Source of the DNA: Nucisporomicrobium flavum
Lineage (GTDB): Bacteria > Actinomycetota > Actinomycetes > Mycobacteriales > Micromonosporaceae
Reading direction: 5' to 3'
Length of the DNA stretch: 64,000 nt
Assembly (NCBI RefSeq): GCF_016464385.1
Contig: NZ_JADMLH010000003.1
Span: forward strand, 186,001 to 250,000
The notes beneath the pieces were generated by a model. That model was not told the origin of the DNA, searched no databases, and was given only the letters and a program-made list of their open reading frames with translations. Below, in pieces: positions 20,982 to 28,119 of the stretch (position 1 is the first letter of the stretch; each line of letters opens with the position of its first letter). A program made the position numbers and the translations under genes.

Positions 20982-22061
20982 TCAGCGGCCGTGGCTGACG
21001 TCGTTCGGCGGGTACTTGTCCACGTAGCGGTCCAGCCGGTCGGCGCGCAGCGCGGCGAACAGCTCCTCGCAGCGCTCGGCGTCGGGCACCATCACCGCAC
21101 CGACCCCGGCCACGTCGCGGTTCTCGGCGATGGGCAGCGTCATGAACGTCAGATCCTTCGGGCGCAGGCTCCGCAGCGTGTACGCCAGGCGCTGCACGGG
21201 CATGCGGCGGTCCACGGTGAGCATGCCGGCCGCGGCCCGTACGAGCCGGTCCAGCGCGCGCGGATCGGTGAGCATGTTCCGGTCGGCGACCTTCTCGGCG
21301 AGCGCCCGCAGATACTGCTGATGCCGCTTGGCCCGGTCGAAGTCGTCGTTGGGCAGGCCCCTGCGCTGGCGTACGTAGTACTCCGCGAGCTTGCCGTCGA
21401 GGTGCACCTTGCCGGCGGTGAAGAGCACACAGCGGCGGGACCGGCCCTGCGGATCGGTGCACGGCGCCGACGGGTACGGGCTGTCCTCCGGCAGGAACCG
21501 GTACCTGTCGACGGCCGTCTTGTCGATGACGACGTCGACGCCGCCGACCAGATCGGTGAGTTTCCGGACTCCGGCGAAGTCCACGATGATCGGCCAGTCG
21601 ACCGTGCTGCCGGTGAAGTGGTCGAGCGTCTGCACGAGCCGGGGTGCACCGCCCCGGGCGAACGCCGCATTGACCTTGTCCCGTCGTCCCGGCTCGCCGT
21701 CGGCCGTGGCGATCGGGAGGTAGGTGTCGCGGGGAACGGAGATCAGATAGGCGTGGCGGGTCCCCGCGGGGATGTGGACGAGGATGACGACGTCGCTGCG
21801 ACCGTCCCCGGGTTCGCCCTTCGTGCGGCTGTCCGATCCGATGAGCAGCAGATTCAACGGACCGCGCACCTTCGGCGGTTCCGTCCTGCCGCCGGACCGG
21901 GTCGGTGCGGGAAGCAGGTCGGCCCGGTTGACCCGGCTTTCGTAACGGCCCGAGAGGGCGTGGAGGCCGGCCACGGCCGCCACCGATCCGGTGGCGAGAA
22001 CGGCGACGACGACGGCGAGCACCAGGCGCCAGCGGCGGCGGGGACGAGGACCTCCTGCCAT
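20982..22061 (-). CDS. LytR-CpsA-Psr (LCP) family cell-wall ligase
   Basis: A 359-residue type II membrane protein. After a basic start (GGPRPRRRWR) comes one transmembrane helix at about 11-33, then an extracellular LCP domain at about 68-260. Catalytic-site residues are in LIGSDSRTKG, LISVPRDTYL and DKVNAAFARGG. LCP enzymes attach teichoic acids or other glycopolymers from polyprenyl carriers to peptidoglycan. It starts 4 bp after the polysaccharide deacetylase gene, so both are probably one operon acting on the envelope. The attached polymer cannot be told from sequence. Confidence 0.92.
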   Translation of the reverse strand: MAGGPRPRRRWRLVLAVVVAVLATGSVAAVAGLHALSGRYESRVNRADLLPAPTRSGGRTEPPKVRGPLNLLLIGSDSRTKGEPGDGRSDVVILVHIPAGTRHAYLISVPRDTYLPIATADGEPGRRDKVNAAFARGGAPRLVQTLDHFTGSTVDWPIIVDFAGVRKLTDLVGGVDVVIDKTAVDRYRFLPEDSPYPSAPCTDPQGRSRRCVLFTAGKVHLDGKLAEYYVRQRRGLPNDDFDRAKRHQQYLRALAEKVADRNMLTDPRALDRLVRAAAGMLTVDRRMPVQRLAYTLRSLRPKDLTFMTLPIAENRDVAGVGAVMVPDAERCEELFAALRADRLDRYVDKYPPNDVSHGR

Positions 22062-22065
22062 GCCG

Positions 22066-22851
22066 TCACACCCCTACGAACGTGTAGCCGGAATCGAGGA
22101 GCACCGGGATGAAGTGCCGCAGTGCCTGCACGGTCTGCGACCGGTCGCCGCCCCCGTCGTGGGTGAGCACGATCGACCGGTTCCCCACCTGGTTCAGGAC
22201 CTTCGAGCTGATGTGTGCGCTGCCCGGGTTGTCCCAGTCCCGCGGGTCGACATCCCACGCTATGGAGGTCTGGCCCATCGCCGCGCATTCGGTGAACACG
22301 GTGCGGGACCAGTTGCCGTAGGGGGCACGGAACAGGGTCGGCGTCCGCCCGGTCGTGGCGGCGACGGTCTCGACGGCACGTCCTATCTCGGTCTTCACCT
22401 TGCCGGCGGGGAGTTTTCTCAGGTTCGCGTGCGACCAGGTGTGGGTGCCGACGGCGTGCCCGGCGTCCGCGATGGACCGGATGAGGCCGGGATGGGCCGC
22501 CGCGCTCTGGCCGATGACGAAGAACGTCGCGGTCACGTGGTGCTTCCGCAGAATCTTCAGAATCTCAGGGGTGTACCTCGGGTCCGGGCCGTCGTCGAGG
22601 GTCAGGGCCACCACCTTCGACCCCTTCCGGGCGGACGAGGCGGGTACGACGTATCGCGGCTCCCGCTGCACCGGAATGCCGGACGGTGTGGGTGGCGGAG
22701 ACGGCGGCGGGGGTGGCGGCGGAGTCGACGGGAGCAGCGCCTGCGCAGTAGGACCGGGCGCGGGCGGCTGTTCCTTCGCACAGGCGCTGAGCAGGGTGAG
22801 ACCGCCGAGGGCGAGGAACACCCGCCGGCTGCCGCCTTGTCGTTGCGTCAT
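22066..22851 (-). CDS. Polysaccharide deacetylase (NodB) lipoprotein, Tat-type signal
   Basis: A 261-residue exported enzyme. The signal region has a twin-arginine motif (SRRVFLALGG) and a lipobox LLSAC, so it should be a Tat-exported lipoprotein. A proline-rich spacer (PSTPPPPPPPSPPP) leads to the NodB domain: LTLDDGPDP (catalytic Asp and metal Asp), GTHTWSHANL (metal His pair), FRAPYG, WDVDPRDW and VLTHDGG (catalytic His). It removes N-acetyl groups from peptidoglycan or chitin-like glycans, by family. ATG 22851 gives the signal; longer frames add residues before it. It is the first gene of a two-gene unit with LCP. Confidence 0.9.
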   Translation of the reverse strand: MTQRQGGSRRVFLALGGLTLLSACAKEQPPAPGPTAQALLPSTPPPPPPPSPPPTPSGIPVQREPRYVVPASSARKGSKVVALTLDDGPDPRYTPEILKILRKHHVTATFFVIGQSAAAHPGLIRSIADAGHAVGTHTWSHANLRKLPAGKVKTEIGRAVETVAATTGRTPTLFRAPYGNWSRTVFTECAAMGQTSIAWDVDPRDWDNPGSAHISSKVLNQVGNRSIVLTHDGGGDRSQTVQALRHFIPVLLDSGYTFVGV

Positions 22852-23036
22852 CCTCGTCACCACCTCCGGCTTCGTGCGGTCACGAAGTGGTGGAAAGTCT
22901 GGCGACGGCATATCAGGAACTGATGAGGACCTGCCCCTCAGGCGTCTTTTCCTGCCGTGTCGAGGACGGAGGGGCAGACCCGCGGCCACCCCGTGTCGCT
23001 GTTCACAGACCGCTGGATGACGGGCATCGCACCGCT

Positions 23037-23047
23037 TTAACGGTTAA
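23037..23047. promoter_or_regulatory. TTAAC-G-GTTAA palindrome at the MFS promoter
   Basis: A perfect 11-bp palindrome overlapping the putative -10 (TAAGTT, 23045-23050) of the MFS gene. It would suit a repressor operator, and A/T-rich DNA is rare here. No cognate regulator gene adjoins. Confidence 0.35.
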
Positions 23048-23050
23048 GTT
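23045..23050 (+). promoter_or_regulatory. Candidate -10 of leaderless promoter (MFS gene)
   Basis: TAAGTT ends six bases before the GTG at 23057. GGAAG directly abuts the GTG and is too close to serve as a ribosome-binding site. Confidence 0.4.
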
Positions 23051-23056
23051 CGGAAG

Positions 23057-24271
23057 GTGAGCGCTGACCTTCTCGACCCTCCCCGCCTCGAGCGAGCCAA
23101 GGTCGCCGTCGGCGTCACCTTCGCCACGAACGGGCTCGCCTTCGGTGGCTGGCTCGCCCGCGCCCCCGCCGTACGGGATGATCTCGGGCTGTCCCCGGCC
23201 GGTTTCGGCCTCCTGCTGCTGTGCCTGTCCGGGGCGGCCGTGGCCGCGATTCCGCTGGCCGGGCCCCTCGTGCAGCGCCTCGGCCCGGCCCGTGCGGTGC
23301 TGTTCGGCAGCATGTCCGTGGTCGCGGGCCTGGTCGGTCTCGGCCTGGGCGCGGCCGCCGGGTCGGTGCCGCTCGCCGGCTTCGGCCTGGTCCTGATCGG
23401 CATGGGCAACAGCACCTGGGACGTCGCGATGAACGTCGAGGGCGCGGACGTGGAACGGCGGCTCGGCCGCACGCTGATGCCCCGCTTCCACGCCGGGTTC
23501 AGCGTGGGCACGGTCGGGGGAGCGGGGATGAGCGCGGGCGCCGCGGCGGCCGGCGTGAGCGTCACCGCGCAGGTCCTGCTCACCGCGGCGCTGGCGGCGG
23601 CGGTCATGCTGGTCACGGTCCGCCGCTTCCTGCCGGTGCCGCAGGCGGACGGCGAGCCGGCGCCGCACGGCCGGGTCCGCGACGCCTGGCGCGAGCCGCG
23701 CACCCTGCTGATCGGCGTCATCATGCTCGGCTTCGGCTTCACCGAGGGCGCGGCGAACGACTGGCTGGCGATCGGCCTGGTCGACGGTTACGGCGCCTCC
23801 GAGGCGGTCGGCGCGATCGGCTTCGGCTTCTTCGTGACGGCGATGACGCTGGGACGGCTCTTCGGCGGTTCCGCGATCGAACGCTGGGGCCGGGTGACGA
23901 CGCTGCGCCTCACGGCGGTGTCCGCGCTGGCCGGCCTGCTCCTCGTGGTCTCCGGCATCGGCATCCCGGCCGTCCTGGCCGGCGCGCTGCTGTGGGGCGC
24001 GGGCGCGTCGCTCGGCTTCCCGATCGGCATGAGCGCGGCGGCCGACGACCCGCTGCGCGCGGCGATCCGGGTGTCGGTCGCGGGCTCCATCGGGTACGGC
24101 GCCTTCCTCGCCGGCCCGCCACTGATCGGGCTGCTGGCCGAGCACGTCGGCGTGCTGAGCGCGCTGCTCGTGGTGGTCGTGGCGATCGGGCTCGGCCTCA
24201 TCGGTTCCGCCGCGTCGCGCCCGCTCCCACAGGAGGAATCAGCGGGTCTGCAGAAAATCGCCGATCAGTGA
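23057..24271 (+). CDS. Major facilitator superfamily transporter
   Basis: A 404-residue membrane protein with about twelve hydrophobic helices and the MFS A-motif-like loop GPLVQRLGPARAVLFG between helices 2 and 3. GMGNSTWDVAMNVEGADVER and FHAGFSVGTVGGAG are typical of the YbjJ/FucP-like group that contains sugar and drug carriers; the substrate is unknown. The GTG start has no usable ribosome-binding site but a TANNNT hexamer six bases upstream. The last 33 bp overlap the 3' end of the convergent hydrolase gene. Confidence 0.88.
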   Translation: MSADLLDPPRLERAKVAVGVTFATNGLAFGGWLARAPAVRDDLGLSPAGFGLLLLCLSGAAVAAIPLAGPLVQRLGPARAVLFGSMSVVAGLVGLGLGAAAGSVPLAGFGLVLIGMGNSTWDVAMNVEGADVERRLGRTLMPRFHAGFSVGTVGGAGMSAGAAAAGVSVTAQVLLTAALAAAVMLVTVRRFLPVPQADGEPAPHGRVRDAWREPRTLLIGVIMLGFGFTEGAANDWLAIGLVDGYGASEAVGAIGFGFFVTAMTLGRLFGGSAIERWGRVTTLRLTAVSALAGLLLVVSGIGIPAVLAGALLWGAGASLGFPIGMSAAADDPLRAAIRVSVAGSIGYGAFLAGPPLIGLLAEHVGVLSALLVVVVAIGLGLIGSAASRPLPQEESAGLQKIADQ

Positions 24272-25150
24272 GGCGAGCAATTCCGGCTGTTCGATGACCA
24301 TCGCATGCGACGCGTCCTCCAATTGCAGGTATCGCATGCGCGGGTTCAGCTTCGCGCCCGTGGATGCCTGGTCCACCAGATAACGGCGGTGTGCGGCGTA
24401 CAGGTCGGCGAAGGGCTCCTGCTCCGGAAGATCGCGGGTGGCGAGAACGGCCAGCGTCGGTGCGGGCGTCGAGGCGTAAACCGGGCCCAGGTCGAGCTCG
24501 CTCATCAGCGTACGCAAGGAAGCGGAGGTCTCGGCGGACGGCCGCAGCGACGTCTCCCCGTCGCGGTGCGCGAGATTGCGCCGGAAGCCCTCGATCCACA
24601 CCTTTTCGTTGGCGCCCATGTCGCGGGCCGCCATCCGCTGCCGTTCCACGAGATCGGGCAGCTCGGTGGCCGGAATCACCTGCCCCATCCTTTCCTGCAT
24701 CCCGTCGAAGACCGTGTGCAACCGCGCCAATTCGGCGGCGGCCTTCTCCGGGTCCAGCCCCGGCAACTGCTCCACACGCGACGGTGGCGGATTGCCGTCC
24801 AGGCTCACCACTCCCGGCGATTCCGGATGCCGTTGCCCCCACAGCACCGCGAGCATTCCGCCGAGCGAATGCCCGACAACGGCAGGACGATCCAATTCCA
24901 GATGTACGGCCACAGCGGCGATGTCTCCGAGAGCGTCATCCCAGGTCCACGGGCCGTCCCCGGAGCGCCCGTGCCCGCGCAGGTCCATGGTGACGACGCG
25001 GTGCCGGGGCCGCAGTGCCCGCGCCAGCGTCGTCATCATCGCCAGATTCCCGCCCGCGCCGTGCAGGAGCAGCAGCGGGGGCTGGTCCCCGCCGAAGTCC
25101 CGGACGGCCACGGGAAGCGTCCCGGCGTCGACCAGACGGTCATTGATCAC
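24239..25150 (-). CDS. Alpha/beta hydrolase
   Basis: A 303-residue alpha/beta-hydrolase: LLLHGAGGNLAMM (oxyanion-hole strand), MDLRGHGRSGDG, nucleophile elbow VVGHSLGGMLAV, and catalytic His in LEDASHAMVIEQ. No signal peptide, so cytosolic. The substrate is unknown. Its ATG overlaps the stop of the upstream helix-turn-helix gene (ATGA), so the two are co-transcribed and probably share the operator-like palindrome at 25638. Confidence 0.87.
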   Translation of the reverse strand: MINDRLVDAGTLPVAVRDFGGDQPPLLLLHGAGGNLAMMTTLARALRPRHRVVTMDLRGHGRSGDGPWTWDDALGDIAAVAVHLELDRPAVVGHSLGGMLAVLWGQRHPESPGVVSLDGNPPPSRVEQLPGLDPEKAAAELARLHTVFDGMQERMGQVIPATELPDLVERQRMAARDMGANEKVWIEGFRRNLAHRDGETSLRPSAETSASLRTLMSELDLGPVYASTPAPTLAVLATRDLPEQEPFADLYAAHRRYLVDQASTGAKLNPRMRYLQLEDASHAMVIEQPELLASLIGDFLQTR

Positions 25151-25620
25151 AGGTCATCCCTCTTTCGCTGTTCCGCCGCCCGGAGCCGGTCGCGGACCGC
25201 TGCCGACGGTACGCCGCCGTCCGGATGCCGCGGCAGCTTCCCGCGGCGTACGAGGTCGTGCACGCCCTGCCGGCTGATGCCCAGCATCGCGCCGGCCGTC
25301 GCCAGCGACACCGACTCGGCCGCCGGATGCCCCACCCGCATCGCCACGACCTGCCCCAGCGGCGTACGCCACCACTCCAGCGGCGGGTCGAACGCCCGGT
25401 CACCCGGGTAGAGCGTCGCCACGAGCCGGATCGCGGTGTGCGTGGCGGCCCGGTCGTCGCCGTCGCGCAGGACCCCGGCCCACCGGCGCGCCCGGGACCG
25501 GACGACGTCGCGCATGGCGGCCACCGAGTCGTCGCCGTCGAGCAGGATCTCCAGCGGGTCCAGCAGCCGTACGTCGAGCAGCCGGACGATCTGCTCGACG
25601 AGGTCCGGTTCGCTGGGCAC
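25147..25620 (-). CDS. Small helix-turn-helix DNA-binding protein (MerR/excisionase-type HTH)
   Basis: A 157-residue protein. The N-terminal 90 residues are an acidic/Arg helical region (SEPDLVEQIVRLLDVRLLDP). The C-terminal part carries a MerR/excisionase-like HTH: SLATAGAMLGISRQGVHDLV followed by RRGKLPRHPDG. GTG 25620 has GAGGA seven bases upstream. It overlaps the hydrolase start by 4 bp and faces a palindrome 18 bp upstream, which suggests autoregulation. It could also be an antitoxin-like regulator, but the partner is a hydrolase, not a known toxin. Confidence 0.75.
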   Translation of the reverse strand: MPSEPDLVEQIVRLLDVRLLDPLEILLDGDDSVAAMRDVVRSRARRWAGVLRDGDDRAATHTAIRLVATLYPGDRAFDPPLEWWRTPLGQVVAMRVGHPAAESVSLATAGAMLGISRQGVHDLVRRGKLPRHPDGGVPSAAVRDRLRAAEQRKRDDL

Positions 25621-25637
25621 CCGGCCATCCTCAGCTA

Positions 25638-25656
25638 CTTGACAGTGAGTGTCAAG
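25638..25656. promoter_or_regulatory. Operator-like palindrome CTTGACA-N5-TGTCAAG
   Basis: Perfect 7-bp arms separated by GTGAG, located between the divergent HTH gene (start 25620) and the DUF5522 gene (start 25681). It also contains a TTGACA -35-like hexamer, so a bound protein would block RNA polymerase. Confidence 0.55.
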
Positions 25657-25667
25657 CGCTGCGGCCG

Positions 25668-25673
25668 TACGCT
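25668..25673 (+). promoter_or_regulatory. Candidate -10 of leaderless promoter (DUF5522 gene)
   Basis: TACGCT ends seven bases before the GTG at 25681. There is no ribosome-binding site. Confidence 0.35.
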
Positions 25674-25680
25674 CGTACCC

Positions 25681-25932
25681 GTGAAACGGCGGTCCGGCAG
25701 TGAGCCCTTGGCGCCGCGCCCGCTCACGCAGCCGCATCCGTCCCGGCTGGCCCCCGACCACCCTCAGCGGGCGGAGATCCTGGCTTCGCACGCCGCGGCG
25801 CTGGAGGCGGGGCAGGCGGGCTACCTCGACCCGGGCACCGGGTTGTTCGTGCTCACCGCCGCGTTCCTCGCGGACCGGGGGACGTGCTGCGGGCGCGGGT
25901 GCCGGCACTGCCCCTACGTGAACGGGCCCTGA
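25681..25932 (+). CDS. DUF5522 domain protein (small Cys-rich)
   Basis: An 83-residue protein ending in the family signature CCGRGCRHCPYVNGP, preceded by YLDPGTGLFVLTAAFLADRGT. The clustered cysteines suggest metal binding (inference). Function is unknown in the family. The GTG at 25681 is the natural start by length and by the -10-like element before it. It is divergent from the HTH-hydrolase pair and may be part of the same regulon through the shared palindrome. Confidence 0.8.
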   Translation: MKRRSGSEPLAPRPLTQPHPSRLAPDHPQRAEILASHAAALEAGQAGYLDPGTGLFVLTAAFLADRGTCCGRGCRHCPYVNGP

Positions 25933-25951
25933 CCCCCGCGCATCCCTGAGC

Positions 25952-26650
25952 TCAGTGGGCGTCGACGAACACCCGTGAAGCGACCTCGCGCGGCAGCCGG
26001 ATCTTGTCGCCCGACCGGTCGATCGTCACGCCGTCCCGCTCCTGCGCCACCGTCACCGTCGCGCCCGGGTCGATGCCGGCCGCGTGCAGCTGCCGCAGCA
26101 CCCCGGCGTTGGTCTGGACGCTCTCGCAGATCCGTCGCACCACGACGCTGCCGCTGAGCCCCGGGAACGCCAGGTTGCGCTCGCCCGAGTTGACCACCGT
26201 GGCGCTGCTGTCCAGCGGCTCCTCCGGCGGGATGCCGAGCACCTCGAGGCCGGGGATGGGGTTGCCGTACGGCGAGCGGGTCGGACGGTTGAGCAGCTCG
26301 TACACCTTCTTCTCGACCGAGTCGCTCATCACGTGCTCCCAGCGGCAGGCCTCCTCGTGGGCCTCCTCGTAGGGCATGCCGATGACGTTGACGAGCAGCA
26401 GCTCGGCGAGGCGGTGCTTGCGCATGACCGCGACCGCCGCGACCCGGCCCTGCTCGGTGAGCAGCAGGTGCCGGTCGTTCTCCACGGTCAGCAAGCCATC
26501 GCGCTCCATCCGCGCGACCGTCTGGCTGACCGTCGGACCGCTCTGGTGCAGGCGCTCGGCGATGCGGGCCCGCAGCGGCGGGACGCCTTCTTCCTCGAGC
26601 TCGAGGATCGTGCGCAGGTACATCTCGGTGGTGTCGACGAGATCATTCAC
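25952..26650 (-). CDS. ideR: Iron-dependent repressor IdeR/DtxR
   Basis: Iron(II)-activated repressor of siderophore and iron-uptake genes. The 232 residues begin VDTTEMYLRTILELEEEG with the winged helix (GPTVSQTVARMERDGLL). Metal ligands are visible in MRKHRLAE, EEAHEEACRWEHVMSD (the Cys and following Glu/His of the primary site) and the N-terminal Met. The dimerisation domain runs to about 140, and a C-terminal SH3-like domain ends VASRVFVDAH. It is divergent from acuC by 167 bp. No 19-bp iron box was recognised in that gap. In other actinobacteria ideR neighbours sigB, which lies 5 kb away here. Confidence 0.94.
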   Translation of the reverse strand: MNDLVDTTEMYLRTILELEEEGVPPLRARIAERLHQSGPTVSQTVARMERDGLLTVENDRHLLLTEQGRVAAVAVMRKHRLAELLLVNVIGMPYEEAHEEACRWEHVMSDSVEKKVYELLNRPTRSPYGNPIPGLEVLGIPPEEPLDSSATVVNSGERNLAFPGLSGSVVVRRICESVQTNAGVLRQLHAAGIDPGATVTVAQERDGVTIDRSGDKIRLPREVASRVFVDAH

Positions 26651-26817
26651 AGTGCGGCCCTCCCAGCAGCGATGTTACCTCGTAGCCGGGGGTTGACTTC
26701 GTGCCGACGAGGTGGTGTGGAGACCTTACCGAACCGCCCCGCACGCCGTCCGTACGGGACAAATCCCCCGGGCCTTCGGCCGCGACTCTGTCGGACCCGC
26801 GTGGCAGAGTGACTGCC

Positions 26818-28002
26818 ATGGCGGACGGCACGACGGCGGTGGTGTGGGACGAGGCGCTGCTCGCGTATGACATGGGTGAGCATCCGCTCAATCCCGTGCG
26901 CGTCGAGCTGACCATGGCACTCGCCCGGGAGCTGGGCGTTCTCGACCGTCCCGGGGTGCGGATGGTGACGCCCACGCCCGCCGACGACGCGGCGCTGACC
27001 CGCATCCACCGCGCCGACTACCTCGAGGCGGTCCGGTTCGCACCGCATGACCCGTTCTTCCGCGGGTGGGGCCTCAACACCCCCGACAATCCCGTGTTCG
27101 AGGGCATGCACGAGGCTTCGGCGCGCATCTGCGGCGCCACGATCGCCGCGGTCGAGGCGGTCTGGTCGGGCGAGGCCGCCCGGGCCGTCAACGTCTCCGG
27201 TGGCCTGCACCACGCGATGGCCGCCCGGGCGTCCGGCTTCTGCGTCTACAACGACCCTGCCGTGGCCATCGCCCGCCTGCTCGACCTCGGCGCGGAGCGG
27301 GTCGCGTATGTCGACATCGACGTGCACCACGGCGACGGCGTGCAGGCCGCCTTCTACGACGACCCCCGCGTCCTCACCGTGAGCCTGCACGAGTCGCCCC
27401 TGGCGCTCTTCCCCGGCACGGGCTTCCCCGGGGAAACCGGAGGACCCTCGGCCGACGGTACGGCGGTGAACATCGCGCTGCCGCCCGGCACCTCCGACGG
27501 CGGCTGGCTGCGAGCGTTCCACGCGGTGGTGCCCTCGGTGGTGCGCGCGTTCCGGCCGCAGCTCCTGTTCACCCAGTGCGGGGCGGACGCGCACCGCCTC
27601 GACCCGCTCGCCGACCTGCGCCTGTCGGTGGACGGCCAGCGCGCGGCCTACGTCGCGTTGCGTGCGCTGGCCGAGGAGGTGTGCGACGGCCGCTGGGTCG
27701 CCACCGGCGGCGGCGGATACGCGCTGGTCGAGGTGGTTCCGCGGGCGTGGACCCACCTGCTCGCGGTGGCGACGGGCGAGCCGCTCGACCCGGCGACACC
27801 GACCCCGCCGGCCTGGCGGCGCCTCGCCGCGGAGCGCTGCCCCCGGCGCATCGTCCCGGAGACCCTCACGGACGGCGTCCCGCCGCCGGCCGAGAAGTGG
27901 GAGCCGGGCACGGCCCACGACCCGGTCGACAAGGCCATCATGGCGACCCGGATGGCGGTGTTCCCGCAGCACGGCCTCGACCCCCACGACCCCCGCGACT
28001 GA
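26818..28002 (+). CDS. acuC: Acetoin-utilisation-type protein deacetylase AcuC
   Basis: A class I histone-deacetylase-like enzyme of 394 residues, zinc-dependent. VSGGLHHAMAARASGFCVYND holds the paired active-site histidines, VDIDVHHGDGVQ the zinc ligands, FTQCGADAHRLDPL the third zinc ligand, and ATGGGGYALVEVV the catalytic Tyr. In Bacillus, AcuC deacetylates and reactivates acetyl-CoA synthetase. The downstream gene codes an acetyltransferase, so a write/erase pair is likely. ATG 26818 is preceded by CAGAGT seven bases upstream, and no ribosome-binding site is visible. A hairpin terminator follows at 28039. Confidence 0.93.
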   Translation: MADGTTAVVWDEALLAYDMGEHPLNPVRVELTMALARELGVLDRPGVRMVTPTPADDAALTRIHRADYLEAVRFAPHDPFFRGWGLNTPDNPVFEGMHEASARICGATIAAVEAVWSGEAARAVNVSGGLHHAMAARASGFCVYNDPAVAIARLLDLGAERVAYVDIDVHHGDGVQAAFYDDPRVLTVSLHESPLALFPGTGFPGETGGPSADGTAVNIALPPGTSDGGWLRAFHAVVPSVVRAFRPQLLFTQCGADAHRLDPLADLRLSVDGQRAAYVALRALAEEVCDGRWVATGGGGYALVEVVPRAWTHLLAVATGEPLDPATPTPPAWRRLAAERCPRRIVPETLTDGVPPPAEKWEPGTAHDPVDKAIMATRMAVFPQHGLDPHDPRD

Positions 28003-28038
28003 CCCGCAGGGCCCACGCGCCCGGCATACCGCACCAGA

Positions 28039-28064
28039 CCTCCCGGCCGGGACCGGCCGGGAGG
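28039..28064 (+). terminator. Hairpin between acuC and the acetyltransferase gene
   Basis: CCTCCCGGCC and GGCCGGGAGG form a perfect 10-bp stem with a six-base loop. No U-tract. It lies 55 bp before the next start, so it may terminate or attenuate. Confidence 0.55.
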
Positions 28065-28119
28065 ACCGAAGACCCGCGACAGCCCTGCCGCGAGCGCCCA
28101 GACTGGGGAGGTGACAGCG

